Shown piece after piece: positions 46,701 through 56,958 of a DNA stretch of 64,000 nt. This DNA comes from Calliphora vicina. Taxonomy: Eukaryota; Arthropoda; Insecta; Diptera; Calliphoridae. Each line of letters opens with the position of its first letter. Position 1 is the first letter of the stretch. The notes beneath the pieces are model-generated. The model ran no database searches and was not told the origin of the DNA. It saw nothing but the letters and a program-made list of their open reading frames with translations. A program made the translations under genes and the position numbers. The stretch covers positions 167,444,726-167,508,725 of the forward strand of contig NC_088780.1 of the NCBI RefSeq assembly GCF_958450345.1, written 5' to 3'.

Positions 46701-49700
46701 GGAGCCAAAAAACATAATCGATGTTTCCAACTAAAATAAAATATAAAATTATTTTAAAATATAGACGAATCGAAAAATTTCGATTAAAATCATGCATTTA
46801 TGAACCTTTACTCTTCAGAATTCGATTATATTTGGTATTCATGATTTCCATGGACTATTAAAATTTAAAGTTCTCCAGAATTTCGAAATTCACTTTAGTT
46901 TATTTTTTATACAGGTTCAAAATTCATATTTTTTAAAATAAATAGAGTTTTTCACGGGAATTACCGGCACGCGTTATCCCGTGAATTCAGCAAAATTTAC
47001 AATCCCGAAATTCCGGGAAATTGTGCGAGAATTCCCGGGAATTATTTTCCTTAGTTTTATGTGATTGATTTTGAACTTGATTTTCTCTAAAATAAGCTTC
47101 AAAACAAATGCAGAAGATTCATACAAGAAAAAATATTTAACCCAAATATACCAATAACAAGTTCATTATTCAAAATATTCCAAAAATTCGTGATTGTTCA
47201 CGGCTATCCCTGAATTCTATTCCGATCGAAAGTGGAATTATTTTAGTATTTTGCTTTTTCACAATTTTTGGAATAAAACCACCAGCCGTGCATTTGAATT
47301 TTGTTTAATATTATTGGGTTTTCTTCAAGTTTTAATTAATATCTTAACTTATGTGCTGTTTTTCTATAGCGAACGAGTACTTTGAGTGGAAATTTAACAT
47401 GTGTTTTGTTATTGTAACAAAAACAAAATACATGTAAAACGTCCACTCAAAGCACTCGTTCGCTATAGAAAAACAGCCCATTAATTTTTTATTTATTAAG
47501 CAAAACATTGCCAATTAAAAATTAAAACAAGTAACCAAATTATACTTTAAAATAAATTTTTCAAAAATTTTTTTTTTCGAAATTGTTTTTTAATTTTTTT
47601 TAAAAAGTTTTTTTAAAATTTTTTGAAAATTAAATTTTTAATTTTTTTTTTTTTTTTGAAAAAAAAATTTATGACGAAAAAATTTTTTTGATGAAAAAAA
47701 AATTCGGGTCAAAAAATATTTTTCCCGATTTTGACCCATTGTAGGTCCAACTTACTATAGCCTTATCTACATAGTTGCAATGGACTTTGAAATATCTATC
47801 ATTAGATATCCATATTGTCTATATTAATGACTTAGTAATCCATATATAGATCAAAAATAGGTAAAAAATCGAGGTTGTCCCGGTTTTTTGCTCATATCTC
47901 CGTAATTTATGGACGGATTTTGCTGATTTTAAATAGCAAACTTCTCGAAAGCATGTCTGGCAGAATTATTGAAGATTTGGATTCCGAAGATATCTGGGGT
48001 CTTCAGAAAATTGATTTCAACTAACAGACGGACAGACAGACGGACATGGCTTAATCGACTCCGCTATCTACATGGATCCAGAATATATATACTTTATAGG
48101 GTCGTAAATGAAAAATGTAGAAATTACAAACGGAATGACAAACTTATATATGCCCTTCTCACGAAGGTGAAGGGTATAAAAAATAAAATATTTATTTTTT
48201 GCGAATTAACAGAATTAATTGCAGTCTAACGAAGGTAGAACAAAATCTTAGCCATTCCGTTACAAATGACGAATGGTGTCAGGTTTGTATATAACCAAAA
48301 TTGTAAATCGAGTCAGTTTATCTATTTATAAACTGACCACAACATAGTCTTTACCCGTTTTCTCCCCTAAAGGATTCGAATTTGAAAACATTAATTGTTT
48401 AACTAGATAAAGGAGTTTCAATTTTTTTGTATATAATTGTCATTAATGTCTGATCACTTGGCTGACTTCAATTTATATACTTTGGATCATTTGACACGTA
48501 TGTGCTCTTTGTAGTGCAGTTAGAAGTCAATTGGTTACTTTATACATCCCAGGTAATCTAGTGAGAAAACAATTGTCATTTAAGTGTCCCTAAGTAATCT
48601 AGAGTGTAGTCTTTTAAAACGTTTATTTTGTACTTCAGTGTATAAAGTAGTTATTTTACCTAAAGCTGTAATCTATTGTAAAGTAGTCGGAGGAAGGTTT
48701 GTTTATAATCAATCAAGTTATTGGACTGTCTAAGAGATGTGTTTTTAACTGACTATTAAATATAAATTAGCAGCCATAAATGTTAAAATAACTAATGGTA
48801 TAACTAATCAAGCTGTTTTTGTCAAATGGTATCTTAAAAACACACAAGCATTTATTTTAGTTGGGATCGATTTTTTAGGGCCACCCTAATGTTTACAAGT
48901 AAATATATCTGCAATGTGGTTAGTAGATACGACGATTCACCTTGTAGGCTTAAAAAATGTTATTTATAAACAAAAAATTGCCCCTCCTTTACAATAAATA
49001 ACCAGTAATTCTTAGATTATTATTTCAAGAGGTTTTCTTTTATTATGATTACTTTTTTTTGTTTGGTTTTTTTTACTTATACAACTAGTATTTAATGTTT
49101 AATGAACCTTTAAAACGATTTTTAATGCTACTTCGATAACATTTAATACCTACAATTTATGCATACACTTTGCATTTTGTTTGGGCATTTATAAATTTAC
49201 ATGCATAAATAGATTTCGTAGCAAGTTTCGGATGTCCAGTAAATATTATTTTGTAAGGTGGCTTAGGAAAGCAACAACACATGGATATGAAGTTCAATAA
49301 ACTTGTGATATTGTTTATTATTTATTTTGTTAAAAAATATAAATCAAGTAAAAGTGCCAAATACCAGCTTTTTTTAAAAAAATAAACAATAATTACAAAT
49401 ATAATACATGTTTAAGCTAATGGTTACAATTTCGACGACAGGCGACAATTTTAAATAAACAATATCAGAAGTCTCTGGTGAGTTAAACCAATTGGATTTT
49501 AGCTTCCCAAAATTCATCATTAATTAATTTTGTTTCTGTCTAACACACCCTCCCCTACAAGTTTTCTATCATAAGTCTGAAATTTGTTTATGGTCCTTCG
49601 AACTGAGTCTGGACAAATAAATGAAACATATTTTTAGCATGTAATGGTTGGAAACTTGTTGTTGCAATAAGATTGAAAAGGCTAAAAATCCAATTCTTTT

Positions 49701-52700
49701 ATTAGAAAAAAGTTAATCACAGTAATTTTCTTTTTGCCAAGTTCAATATAGGTCATCATAATTTCTATATTTTGAGATATTTTGCCTCTTGTTAATTTTT
49801 AGAAATTAAATTTAAAAATTCCAACAAACAAAATTCAATTACATTTCCTAGCCGTCCGCTTGCGGTTTAAATTGTATTTGCACTAGTAAAAGAAATTTTG
49901 TTGACAAATTTGTTGTTGTTTTACTTTGATAGGCATCAAAACATACGATTGTTATGACTGATACATGTTTTTGTTTTTATCATACAACAACATTTATATT
50001 TGAAGGCCATCAACAATTCGAAATTCCAAAAATATTTACTTTTTTAAAGTACTTAGATTTTTGTTCTGTTGAAATGATAAGATTCTGAACAGCAATAGTA
50101 AGAATCTGCTAAAATTTACTTTCTTGCTATTTTTTAGTCAAAAAAAGTATATAAATTAATAGATTGTAATTTAATTATAGGTACTTAGTGTTCTCTTGGA
50201 ATATTGCATCCATCCTCAAATTGTTGACCTGGATCCGTGTCTGATATGAACACTTTAAAATTACATATGAGCAATTCTATGTCATCGTACGTGACATTTG
50301 TACGCCTATAGAGTGGAATTGATTTTGCAAAAATAAGAGTACCTAAAAATAATTTGGTCTTTATGTTCCATTTAGAGGGTATTTCAAAATAATAAAAACT
50401 TCTTTCGAAACATTGTTGTCCAAAATATCGAGCTAAATAAGGGTATATCGTACGTGACATAAAACGGAAGTAATTTTGTGGTACATGTAGAAATATGCGA
50501 AATTATTCGAATCGTGAGAGGCGTTATGTTTTCTTTTAATTTCTTACACTAAACGAAATATTTTTCCTTTACAATCCATCATATTTAAATAAAAACAAAC
50601 TTTGGATGATTTTATAATAAATTAAATTTAATATCGTACGTGACAGATTTTTCTTTTATAGTAAAACAATATATATTCTGTAAATATATGTATACAAAAA
50701 CTACAAAAATAAATAGAAAATATATATTCGGTTTCAATAAACAATCTGATAATAGCAAAAAACAATCAGAGTCAAATTCATTTCATATTACATGCTAATT
50801 GGGTGCTTTGTTTTCGCCGCCATTAACATATTGTAATAAGCTCTAAATACTTTCACATATTAACATAGTAACATCCTATTCAAATCATCTTGAAAAAAAA
50901 TTTCAAGGGTTTTTGAATTTCCATTGGTGGTTGTCATTCTCGTGGAATTGCCCATATACATAAGTTATTAAAGACAAACCCCGCGTTCCATAGATACACC
51001 ATCTGTTGTGAATCCCGCATTTTGAAGTTATACACTCAATATTATTTATTTACAGAACTAAGTATCCGATATCAATACGAAAATACTGTTCGCAGGATAT
51101 CTAGGAGTTTCGGAAAACGTATTTCAACCAACTGACATCGTTATGTCTACTTCCGTACAAATGACTATCCAGATTATATACATATGTATGTAACATTAAA
51201 AGCAAAACAACGTAAAAACGAATAGTTAATAGATAATGATCAATAACTTACAAAGAAAATCAAAATCTTAATTTGGACATGTGTTTGTCATTCTGTTTAA
51301 ATATTAAATTAGAGAAATTAAGTTTATATCAGATATAATTTTAATTTTTCAATGGTTATTTTCCCATCAATTTAAAATTGTTAAAATGATGTTACCTTAT
51401 TTTGGGAGTAATAATTTCAAATGAATATGTATTTAGATTTAAAGCGTATTAATTGGTTTTCTTAAATTGTCTCGGAATAATTTATGCAAATTAAAAAAAT
51501 ATTTCCAAAACAAATAATAAATTATCATGTCAAAATGACAATTTGCGAAAAATTAAGCAAAACAATGTTGGGAAAGAAACCCTACCAACATCATGTCTAT
51601 AACAGGCCAACAACAACAGACACATTTTAATGTTTGTTATAAATTTGTTTGGCCTTGACCTACAGTTCTTACCAATGGCATTAATGCATTTGCAAGTAGA
51701 TATGTTTGTATATAACAAACAATGAAAAAGAAAAGAAGAGAAAACATCTCCCTCTTACATTTAAGAGAGGAAATTGCATTAAAAATATGAAACATACACA
51801 CATGCATCTATGCAAAGAATATTTATAAATATACTTTGTATCTATGTAACAAACAATTGCAATTGAAAATAGTAAATTTTAGTCCTGTTCGGGGATGATT
51901 AAAATTGTACTATTTCACTACTTTTTGATATTGTTAAATTCCTCAGCTGTTTTAAATCTGTAAATCAAATTACGTTACAAACAATTCAATACTTTTAATC
52001 TAAAAAACAGTTTTGCAACATTTCAAAATTCTTAATGTCTTGATACATGATGACGTCAAGAGCATTTGATTGTTACATGAAGCAAAATGAAAGAATGAAA
52101 TGACAACCATTCATACTGTTGGCCAATGTGCAACATTGAAAGTAAAAAAAAGAGAAACTAATGAGAAAATGTTTCTTTCTACACTTGTAGATACATACAT
52201 ATCTTATTGTTTAAAAATAAACCATCGTAACAATGAAATATTTCAATGTCAATGTTTTTTGTATTAGGTAATACATATTCGAACCGGGGTACAGTGAATG
52301 CAGCTACTTGTATTTTACTTTCATTTAAAAGAAGAGTGAGTGCTACATCATGCACAAATGTATGGAAATTTTTTACGTAAGATGTAGTAGAATTGATTAT
52401 TAAAAAAGTGATTTTTTTTATTAGAAATTTGTTTGTTAAACTGTAATAATAATTGCATGTATGTAGCACTTGTGTGTATTTAGAATTTATTTGTGTAAAT
52501 AATATAAATGAGAATAAAGTGTAAAGAAAAGCTAAACCTAATGACATGGAAGGGTTGCCAAGTTATGCAAATATTTACTTTGTTCCAAAATATAGGCAAA
52601 AATATTACCAAAATTTAGGTAGTTTGGGTTTTGGGAAAATACATATTATAAATATTCTTACAAGTTTTAATGTTAAGTATCTTAATAATTCTTTTAAGAA

Positions 52701-55259
52701 ATTAAAATTTAAATTTGTTTTAATTCGAAGATTTTTCTCTTTTTGTCACACATATGTATAAAATAGGTTTGGTTGTGATAACCAAATTTATTGCTAATTA
52801 TTCAATATAAATGTCGAAATTTTTTTGTTATGGCTTAAACATTTTTAGTTGTAGGTTACTTAAATCATAATTCTTCGAAAAAAATCTATGAATATAATGT
52901 TATAATTCTGTTTTATCTGTTAGAAGAAGAAATCTTATAAAGAAATTACCGAAATTTATCGAGAATGAAAAAAAATACCGGCAAATTTTTCTCAATTAGA
53001 ACACTACTTACAATGTTAGTTTGTTTGTTTTTATGTTAGTTTACATCAAAAGAAAAACTGAATTTTGAACCTGTTCCCGCAGACCTAATAGCTTGAAATT
53101 TGGCATTCAATCATATATCCGATAACAATGCAATATTTTGTTCGATAATTCGAAATTAAGTTTGAACTTTTTTTAAAGCTGTTAAAATATTTTCTAAATC
53201 TTCAGGATTAATAAAAAACTAATTTAGTTTTTTAAGGCTTACATTTCTTTCATTTTCCAAAACCGAACTTAAAATTAAAAAAAAAAAATCAAAATGTTTA
53301 TGAATTTGAAGGTATTTTCAAACTAAATTTTGAACCAGTTTCAACAGACCGAATACTTAGACAAAAATTTGGCATTCAGATGACAATGCAATATTTTGTT
53401 CGATTATTCGAAATTAAGTACGAATCTTATGGATTCTTAAAAAAATTATTTTACATTTATTTGAGGCCAATTTCATATATTTTCCTAATTCAAACTAAAA
53501 AATTGGAAAAAAAAAATATAAATTTTCATGAATTTTAAAATATTTTCAATGTAGTTTCATATAAGCTTTTTAAAAAATGTTTTGGAAATTCGAAATATTT
53601 AGAGTGCTCTAAAAAGAAGAAAATAAACTTAAAATTTTAAAGAAAAAAATTCTAAATTTTCATGAATTTGAAAGTATTATCAATGTTCAAAAATTCGAAT
53701 TTAAATTCGAAATCAAAATATTTATTAGATTATACAATTTTACAAGCTCTATATCATAAAATAAATTTTATAATGTAATAAATAGTTTGAATTAATTTAA
53801 AATTAATTTTCTTCTTTCAATAAAAACATGTTTAAAAAATAAATTTTATTATTAATTTATTAAATTGAGAATTTCAATCATAAAGCTGAATGAAATTGGG
53901 TTAATTAAAACATATGATATCAATCAATGTTTGAATCTCTGTATTCATTAATGTATAAAACAACAATTTTAAATTACTGCATGATTTGAATTTAAAATTT
54001 TGTTTCATAAATTAAGTTTAATGCTAAAACAATGTATTCAGCACAAAACCATAACAAACTAAAAAAACACAAGGGTTTAGATACAAATTTAAACAGATTC
54101 TTATTTATAATTTTATTTACATATATATCATTAGAATTGTCAAATTGTAGAAAAGTCATCATGTTATAATGAATTAAAAAAATTCATGTTTTGTTAATAA
54201 AATTAAAAAATCGAAAAAAAAATTTTAACACCAATTTGTTAAAATTATTTCTTGTTTTTTATAGTTAAGAAAATGTTTGTTTGTTTACTGTTGCAGGTGT
54301 AAATAAAATTAATATTTAATTGATTTGTATAAATTGAAAATATTTATTAAAATGAAATTTGGCAACCCTTGTGTTGCATGCACAAATAAAGAGATGCACT
54401 CGACAAATGGCATTTGTTTTGTTTCAAGAGCATTGAAATGTTTAGCTTTTTACATTTTCACATTTTTTACAAACAAATAATTTATTACATAAGAAATCTA
54501 AATAAAAATAAAAAAACTGAAAAACCTAATGTTGTAACAAGATAAAATGCTAATAAAGATAAAAACTTATTCGAATGATAATAATAACAATAATAAAAAA
54601 ACGACCTACACAAAAGCAAAATAAATTTCCATTAAATATTATTTCTTTTAGATATTCAAAGTTTAATTGTTTAATGGTCATGGTACAAATATTATCAGTT
54701 ATGGCCTTATTAAACAATTAGTCATTGGCTAATTCAATTTTAGCTTTTAGATTTAATTTCTGTTTTTGATCGAACACTAGAGCAGTTGTTTTTATGTTGA
54801 TAAGAAACTAAAGTTTTCCATAAATGAAATCATAAATTTTTATGAAAAAAAAATAATAATAAAATCCTGAACCTTGAACTTACCACATTTGGGGGCAATT
54901 TGTGTCCGGGTAGATATTTAACATTCTCATGGGTGGTATTAATGATTTCTGTCAATTTCTTGCCATCGATCATTTCTTCATACACAAACATGGTAACACG
55001 TTCCTCGAATTCGGGCAAATTAGCACAATTGGCACCCACAATTTTGGCTATAGCAGAGCCCCTGAAAAACAAATTATAAAAGTATAACAATTTACAAAAG
55101 GAATTTAAATAAAATGTAACCATATTATGCAAACAAAGTTATATAACTATTATTAAATACAAATTTCTAAAACAAATTAAATGCAATAATTGAAATAAAA
55201 ATAATTATAACTTACCAGTTGCCAGAACCGACAATGCATACACTTGTTTTTTGAGCCAT
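37725..55259 (-). CDS. Gpdh1: NAD-dependent glycerol-3-phosphate dehydrogenase, cytosolic, long isoform
   Basis: Minus-strand exons 55259-55216, 55061-54884, 40978-40583, 40524-40187, 40112-40020 and 37761-37725 join to 1086 nt (361 aa). The enzyme reduces dihydroxyacetone phosphate to glycerol-3-phosphate with NADH in the cytosol; in flies it drives the flight-muscle redox shuttle and feeds lipid synthesis. Seen: the nucleotide-binding GSGNWGSA (residues 11-18), VPHQFIPNFC (94-103), Lys121 in SLIKGFDK, the family signature GALKNVVAMGAGFVDG with catalytic Lys206 at the exon 3/4 join, and the substrate-binding RN pair in YGGRNRKV. Recognised by its near identity to the Drosophila protein through all constant exons. 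The start is the ATG of ATGGCTCAAAAAACA; exon 1 ends mid-codon (TG) and completes Trp15 in exon 2. Introns measure 154, 13905, 58, 74 and 2258 bp. The long form adds QSSSSLPAPKL after HPEHM. The terminal exon is inferred from one in-frame acceptor and needs a transcript. Confidence 0.93.
38132..38153 (-). CDS. Possible further Gpdh1 alternative 3' exon
   Basis: On the minus strand CTTACAG is followed by GATTCAGAACGAAAGC. Joined to exon 5 this reads Met then IQNESN and TAG. Drosophila makes more than one spliced C-terminus, so a second mini-exon in this 2.3-kb intron is plausible. A match this short could be chance. Confidence 0.25.
38850..39475 (+). repeat. Possible highly diverged mini-me-like repeat in Gpdh1 intron 5
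   Basis: Contains GAGTCGATCGAACAATATCC, then GTCCATCCG and GAAATCGGTTCATTATTTCA, which resemble the core of the mini-me-like copies. The overlapping plus and minus open frames of about 100 codons look like noise. Confidence 0.3.
40016..40112 (-). CDS. Gpdh1: Gpdh1 exon 5 with splice-or-stop end
   Basis: Follows CTTTAAAG and encodes FPLFTAVNKICSG to HPEHM. When spliced it ends at 40020 (93 nt); when the intron is retained it ends at the TAA, 40016 (97 nt). Confidence 0.9.
40016..55259 (-). CDS. Gpdh1: Glycerol-3-phosphate dehydrogenase, short isoform (exon-5 stop)
   Basis: If the donor after exon 5 is not used, translation runs from HPEHM directly into TAA at 40018-40016, giving 1053 nt (350 aa). 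The stop lies inside the donor itself: the sequence reads ATGTAAGT, where AT|GTAAGT is a perfect splice donor and ATG TAA is Met-stop. Drosophila Gpdh is known to make isozymes that differ only at the C-terminus by alternative 3' splicing, so this short form is likely real. The catalytic core is the same as in the long form. Confidence 0.75.
40187..40524 (-). CDS. Gpdh1: Gpdh1 exon 4
   Basis: Follows CTTTCTAG, starts NVVAMGAGF and ends inside the Lys codon of LEAK at a GTATGA donor. It carries the helical C-terminal domain with the substrate-binding YGGRNRK loop. Confidence 0.95.
40583..40978 (-). CDS. Gpdh1: Gpdh1 exon 3
   Basis: Follows TATTTTTAG, begins VAVPDLAEAA and ends at ...ICGALK before a GTAAAC donor. 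It holds Lys121 and catalytic Lys206, 132 codons in all. Confidence 0.95.
41430..41480. mobile_element. Partial copy of the 13759 MITE, Gpdh1 intron 2
   Basis: Contains CACCACTTAGGTTTTTGACA and GAGTTAGGTCTTTGAC, inverse of the left arm of the intact copy. Confidence 0.6.
42518..43464. mobile_element. Foldback element: large palindrome interrupted by an insertion
   Basis: The arms run inward from CACAGAAAAAA (42518) and TTTTTTCTGTG (43464). They match through TTTCAATTATTTC and TTTGCTCAAAAAC on the outside, and through a nearly perfect inner palindrome (about 43092-43213 against 43228-43352) sharing GAATAGATAATTTTCG. The left arm is split by an insertion at about 42638-43091. There is no coding capacity. 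Confidence 0.8.
42638..43091. mobile_element. Element nested in the left arm of the foldback
   Basis: It interrupts an arm whose partner is continuous on the right side, so it is a later insertion. Its own ends are weakly inverted (TGTTCATTTACT and AGTTATTGAACA), with ATA on both sides. Confidence 0.6.
43500..45005 (-). repeat. Dispersed repeat R2, copy 1, split by a 1.2-kb element
   Basis: 43500-43642 and 44835-45005 together match 49465-49700 (AGAAGTCTCTGATAAG, GTCCTTCGAACTG, ATGGTTGGAAATTTCTTGTT). Possibly joined to the mini-me-like subfamily fragment 45010-45290. Confidence 0.6.
43643..44834. mobile_element. Long relative of the CACAGAG MITE (1.2 kb)
   Basis: Left end CACACAGAAAACAGATTGG and right end CGAATCTGTTTTCTCTGTG, with TA outside both. 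It is about five times longer than the MITE copies. The extra interior holds no transposase I can recognise. The split repeat R2 around it shows the insertion point. Confidence 0.65.
45010..45290 (-). mobile_element. Mini-me-like fragment, second subfamily, inverted
   Basis: Contains CCTTTCGTTTGAGCTGGATC, CTTACGAGAACCCAGAATG and a TGTGGGTATAATTA end, the inverse of the start of 26930 and 33706. Confidence 0.5.
45300..46779. other. Part of Gpdh1 intron 2 without recognised repeats
   Basis: AT-rich; nothing identified. Confidence 0.4.
46780..46935 (-). repeat. Dispersed repeat R1, copy 2 (inverted)
   Basis: Inverse of 7950-8095, sharing TCTCCAGAATTTCGAAATTC. Confidence 0.55.
46945..47045. repeat. 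Short cluster of CCCGGGAATT motifs
   Basis: Repeated CGGGAATT and TTCCCGGGAA words in 100 bp. It may be a decayed member of the reiterated-palindrome element class. Confidence 0.4.
47353..47479. mobile_element. GTGCTGTTTTT MITE, copy 2
   Basis: Arms GTGCTGTTTTTCTATAGCGA and TCGCTATAGAAAAACAGCCC; same design as 32283-32403. Confidence 0.75.
47523..48182 (-). mobile_element. Mini-me-like repeat, inverted, nearly complete
   Basis: On the minus strand it runs from TATACCCTTCACCTTCGTG through TCCGTCTGTCTGTCCGTC and TTGGACCTACAATGGGTC to the A/T tract. An 86-codon plus frame here (RRTDRRTWLNRL) is the translated microsatellite, not a gene. Confidence 0.7.
48240..49464. other. Part of Gpdh1 intron 2 without recognised features
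   Basis: AT-rich; nothing identified. Confidence 0.4.
49465..49700 (-). repeat. Dispersed repeat R2, copy 2 (uninterrupted)
   Basis: Contains AGAAGTCTCTGGTGAG, GGTCCTTCGAACTGAG and ATGGTTGGAAACTTGTTG without the 1.2-kb element seen in copy 1. Confidence 0.6.
50185..50460 (-). other. Uncharacterised 91-codon open frame in Gpdh1 intron 2
   Basis: Minus-strand frame starting MSRTIYPYLARYFGQQC and ending GCNIPREH. It has mixed, protein-like composition with several Cys and aromatic residues, unlike the Lys/Asn/Ile-rich noise frames nearby. I do not recognise the family. Its start codon and residues NVTYDD both lie in copies of a repeated motif (ATCGTACGTGACA), which argues for a repeat-derived rather than host origin. 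Confidence 0.25.
50284..50645. repeat. Three spaced copies of ATCGTACGTGACA
   Basis: Exact 13-bp matches at 50284, 50447 and 50633, spaced 163 and 186 bp, same orientation. See the open frame at 50185-50460. Confidence 0.7.
50646..53039. other. Part of Gpdh1 intron 2 without clear features
   Basis: AT-rich. 50955-51035 resembles 7876-7975. The open frames near 52179-52547 and 52546-52761 look like noise. Confidence 0.4.
53050..53720 (+). repeat. Degenerate direct repeats of about 280 bp
   Basis: TTTTGAACC...CAGACC, TTTGGCATTCA and ACAATGCAATATTTTGTTCG recur at 53070-53160 and 53325-53410. Further weaker similarity (TTTCATGAATTT) reaches 53700. Confidence 0.6.
53721..54883. other. Left-over part of Gpdh1 intron 2 next to exon 2
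   Basis: AT-rich; nothing identified. Confidence 0.4.
54884..55061 (-). CDS. Gpdh1: Gpdh1 exon 2
   Basis: Follows TTTTTCAG and ends at GTAAGT after PPNV. It encodes the rest of the glycine loop and the conserved EFEERVTMFVYEE and HENVKYLPGHKLPP segments. Confidence 0.95.
55216..55259 (-). CDS. Gpdh1: Gpdh1 exon 1
   Basis: Encodes MAQKTSVCIVGSGN and two bases of Trp15, then a GTAAG donor. This is the first strand and glycine loop of the NAD-binding fold. It is too short to appear as a notable open frame. Confidence 0.92.
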
Positions 55260-55317
55260 TTTTAGTTAATGTTCTTTGTTATTTTATTTGAAAAGTTTCT
55301 AAGTTTCTTTTTTTTAT

Positions 55318-55326
55318 ACTGAATGC
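55318..55326 (-). promoter_or_regulatory. Possible Gpdh1 initiator
   Basis: The minus strand reads GCATTCAGTATA here, an insect initiator match (TCAGT) 61 bases before the start codon. No TATA box is seen about 30 bases upstream. Weak evidence. Confidence 0.2.
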
Positions 55327-55329
55327 AAT

Positions 55330-56500
55330 TTTTTACGATTTTGCACTAATGCGTTAGATTTTCTGTTAATGTCTCTAAAGTTTTTTATTTGAAACCAAAA
55401 AATGACACGTTAAACACCGCCGAAGTAGCAACTACGACTAAATTTTGTATTTTTTTGTTAGTTAGTAAAATACTTAATTTTACTCTTTGTTATCATTATT
55501 AAATGTTTAAATATTTATTAAGAGAGCGAGTAAGAGCCAGAGTGATAGAGAAATAAACAGCATTAAAGAGAACAATGGAGATAAGATTAATAGAGTGTAA
55601 ATTATTTTTTATTTTTGCTTTCAATTTAGCGTTTTTTAAATTAATTTTTTAGATTAATTTAAATTGTTTTACTTTTTATTAAATATAATCTTCATTTGCA
55701 AACAATTCATATTCTATAAGAGTTAGAACTAGGATTAAGACGAAATAATTTAGAATATTTTAAAGACAAAACAAAAAAAAATTGCTTCAAAATTTGCAGA
55801 AATATGCACTAAAAACAGAAATAATCATTATAAAATGTAAAACATTCACAAAAATATGCATTAATAATGAATTATGCACTAAATAATTTTAAAATGGATG
55901 TTTCTGTTATTATAATTACAAAATAAATAATTAAAACACATTTAAATTTTGGTACAAGTTTAAGTAAAAAAAGAAATATCGTTAATAATTGAGGGGTATA
56001 CAAGCAAAGATCCACTAAGTTTTTGTAATAAATGGGAAAACGCTGTATCTCTTAAGATTAACATTTTTATTATATTACAAGTTGACCCGACCCTAGTTGA
56101 TTTTTGTAAATTTTATCAGTCATTATAAGAAAACTATTATCGATAATTTTGTTATGTTATTTCAATATTTAAGAAATAGAATAATGTGTGACTGTACCGT
56201 TTATACCTGCTGTGTTATTAAATGTTTTCTCAGGTATATTTTAGTCCTTAAGAAATGGTATGACGTGTTGCTGTGCCGTTTTTACCTGCTATGTTTTTAA
56301 ATATTTTAGTAAAATTTTAATTTTAGAGGAATATTTATGTATATCTTTTAAGGATCAAAAGGGGTTAAACTAATTTTACTATCAGAAGAAAGTGTTCTCT
56401 TTAACTCCATAATTAAATACCAATCTGGAGCCGTCAGTAGAACACATTCTCCATTTGAATTCCTATAAGTCTCGGAAAAATCATTAGATAATACTGATGC
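55330..56500. other. Upstream flank of Gpdh1
   Basis: About 1.2 kb that should hold the Gpdh1 promoter. A GAGAGCGAGTAAGAGCCAGA stretch near 55520 is purine-rich and may be a GAGA-type site. Otherwise no motif stands out. Confidence 0.35.
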
Positions 56501-56513
56501 AAGAATACGTTTC

Positions 56514-56945
56514 ATGGAAAACATATTAAAAATCAATTTTGATTTTTGGACCTACAGGATAAATAAGGATCTAAGAAGTTTCAAACAAAAACATGTTCAG
56601 GACGAATTTCTCAAATATGGCTTGATTATAGATCCACTAAAACAAGGATCAGTCAATACGAATGATGGGAACACAGCAAGAAGTTTCTTTTCAAATCCCG
56701 AAAAAGCATCTGAAGTAACAGCTGTTGATATACATTTTATTTCAAGATTTAAAAAAATTAACGATGTACCTGGTGCAATTAACAAATTGATGCTAGAAAA
56801 TTTGGTGATTATGAGAAGGAAATATTTCTGCAACAGTTTACAAAATCCTTTATCATGAAGAAGATGGCATTAAGAATCATTTAGTACCACTTGGAGATCT
56901 GTCAGAGGAAGCCAGGAAGCACAATTCCAGAAAATTATCCATAAA
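56514..56945 (+). pseudogene. Broken transposon-derived protein
   Basis: A 114-codon frame from 56514 contains DEFLKYGLIIDPLKQG, then NTNDGNTARSFF and later FISRFKKI. After a frame break near 56825 it continues as VYKILYHEEDGIKNHLVPLG and LSEEARKHNSRK. From general recall, this order (GNTNDGNTARRFF, then HGxxI...LPIGxLSEEAxE) occurs in repetitive, transposon-encoded proteins of insects and Hydra. The frame break and lack of the N-terminal half mark a dead fragment. A MITE follows from 56959. The exact transposon class is uncertain. Confidence 0.5.
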
Positions 56946-56958
56946 TTATATAATTAAT

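Noticed and set aside
47969..48229. 86-codon frame with RRTDRRTWLNRL, and a similar 124-codon frame at 60408-60782
   Set aside because: Both translate the same mini-me-like repeat. Their similarity comes from the shared microsatellite and repeat core, not from conserved protein.
52179..52547. 122-codon minus-strand frame
   Set aside because: Some hydrophobic stretches, but no start context, domain or splice support.
56348..56536. Minus-strand 62-codon frame ending at the start of the transposon-derived frame
   Set aside because: No family resemblance in isolation. It may belong to the same dead element but cannot be supported as a gene.
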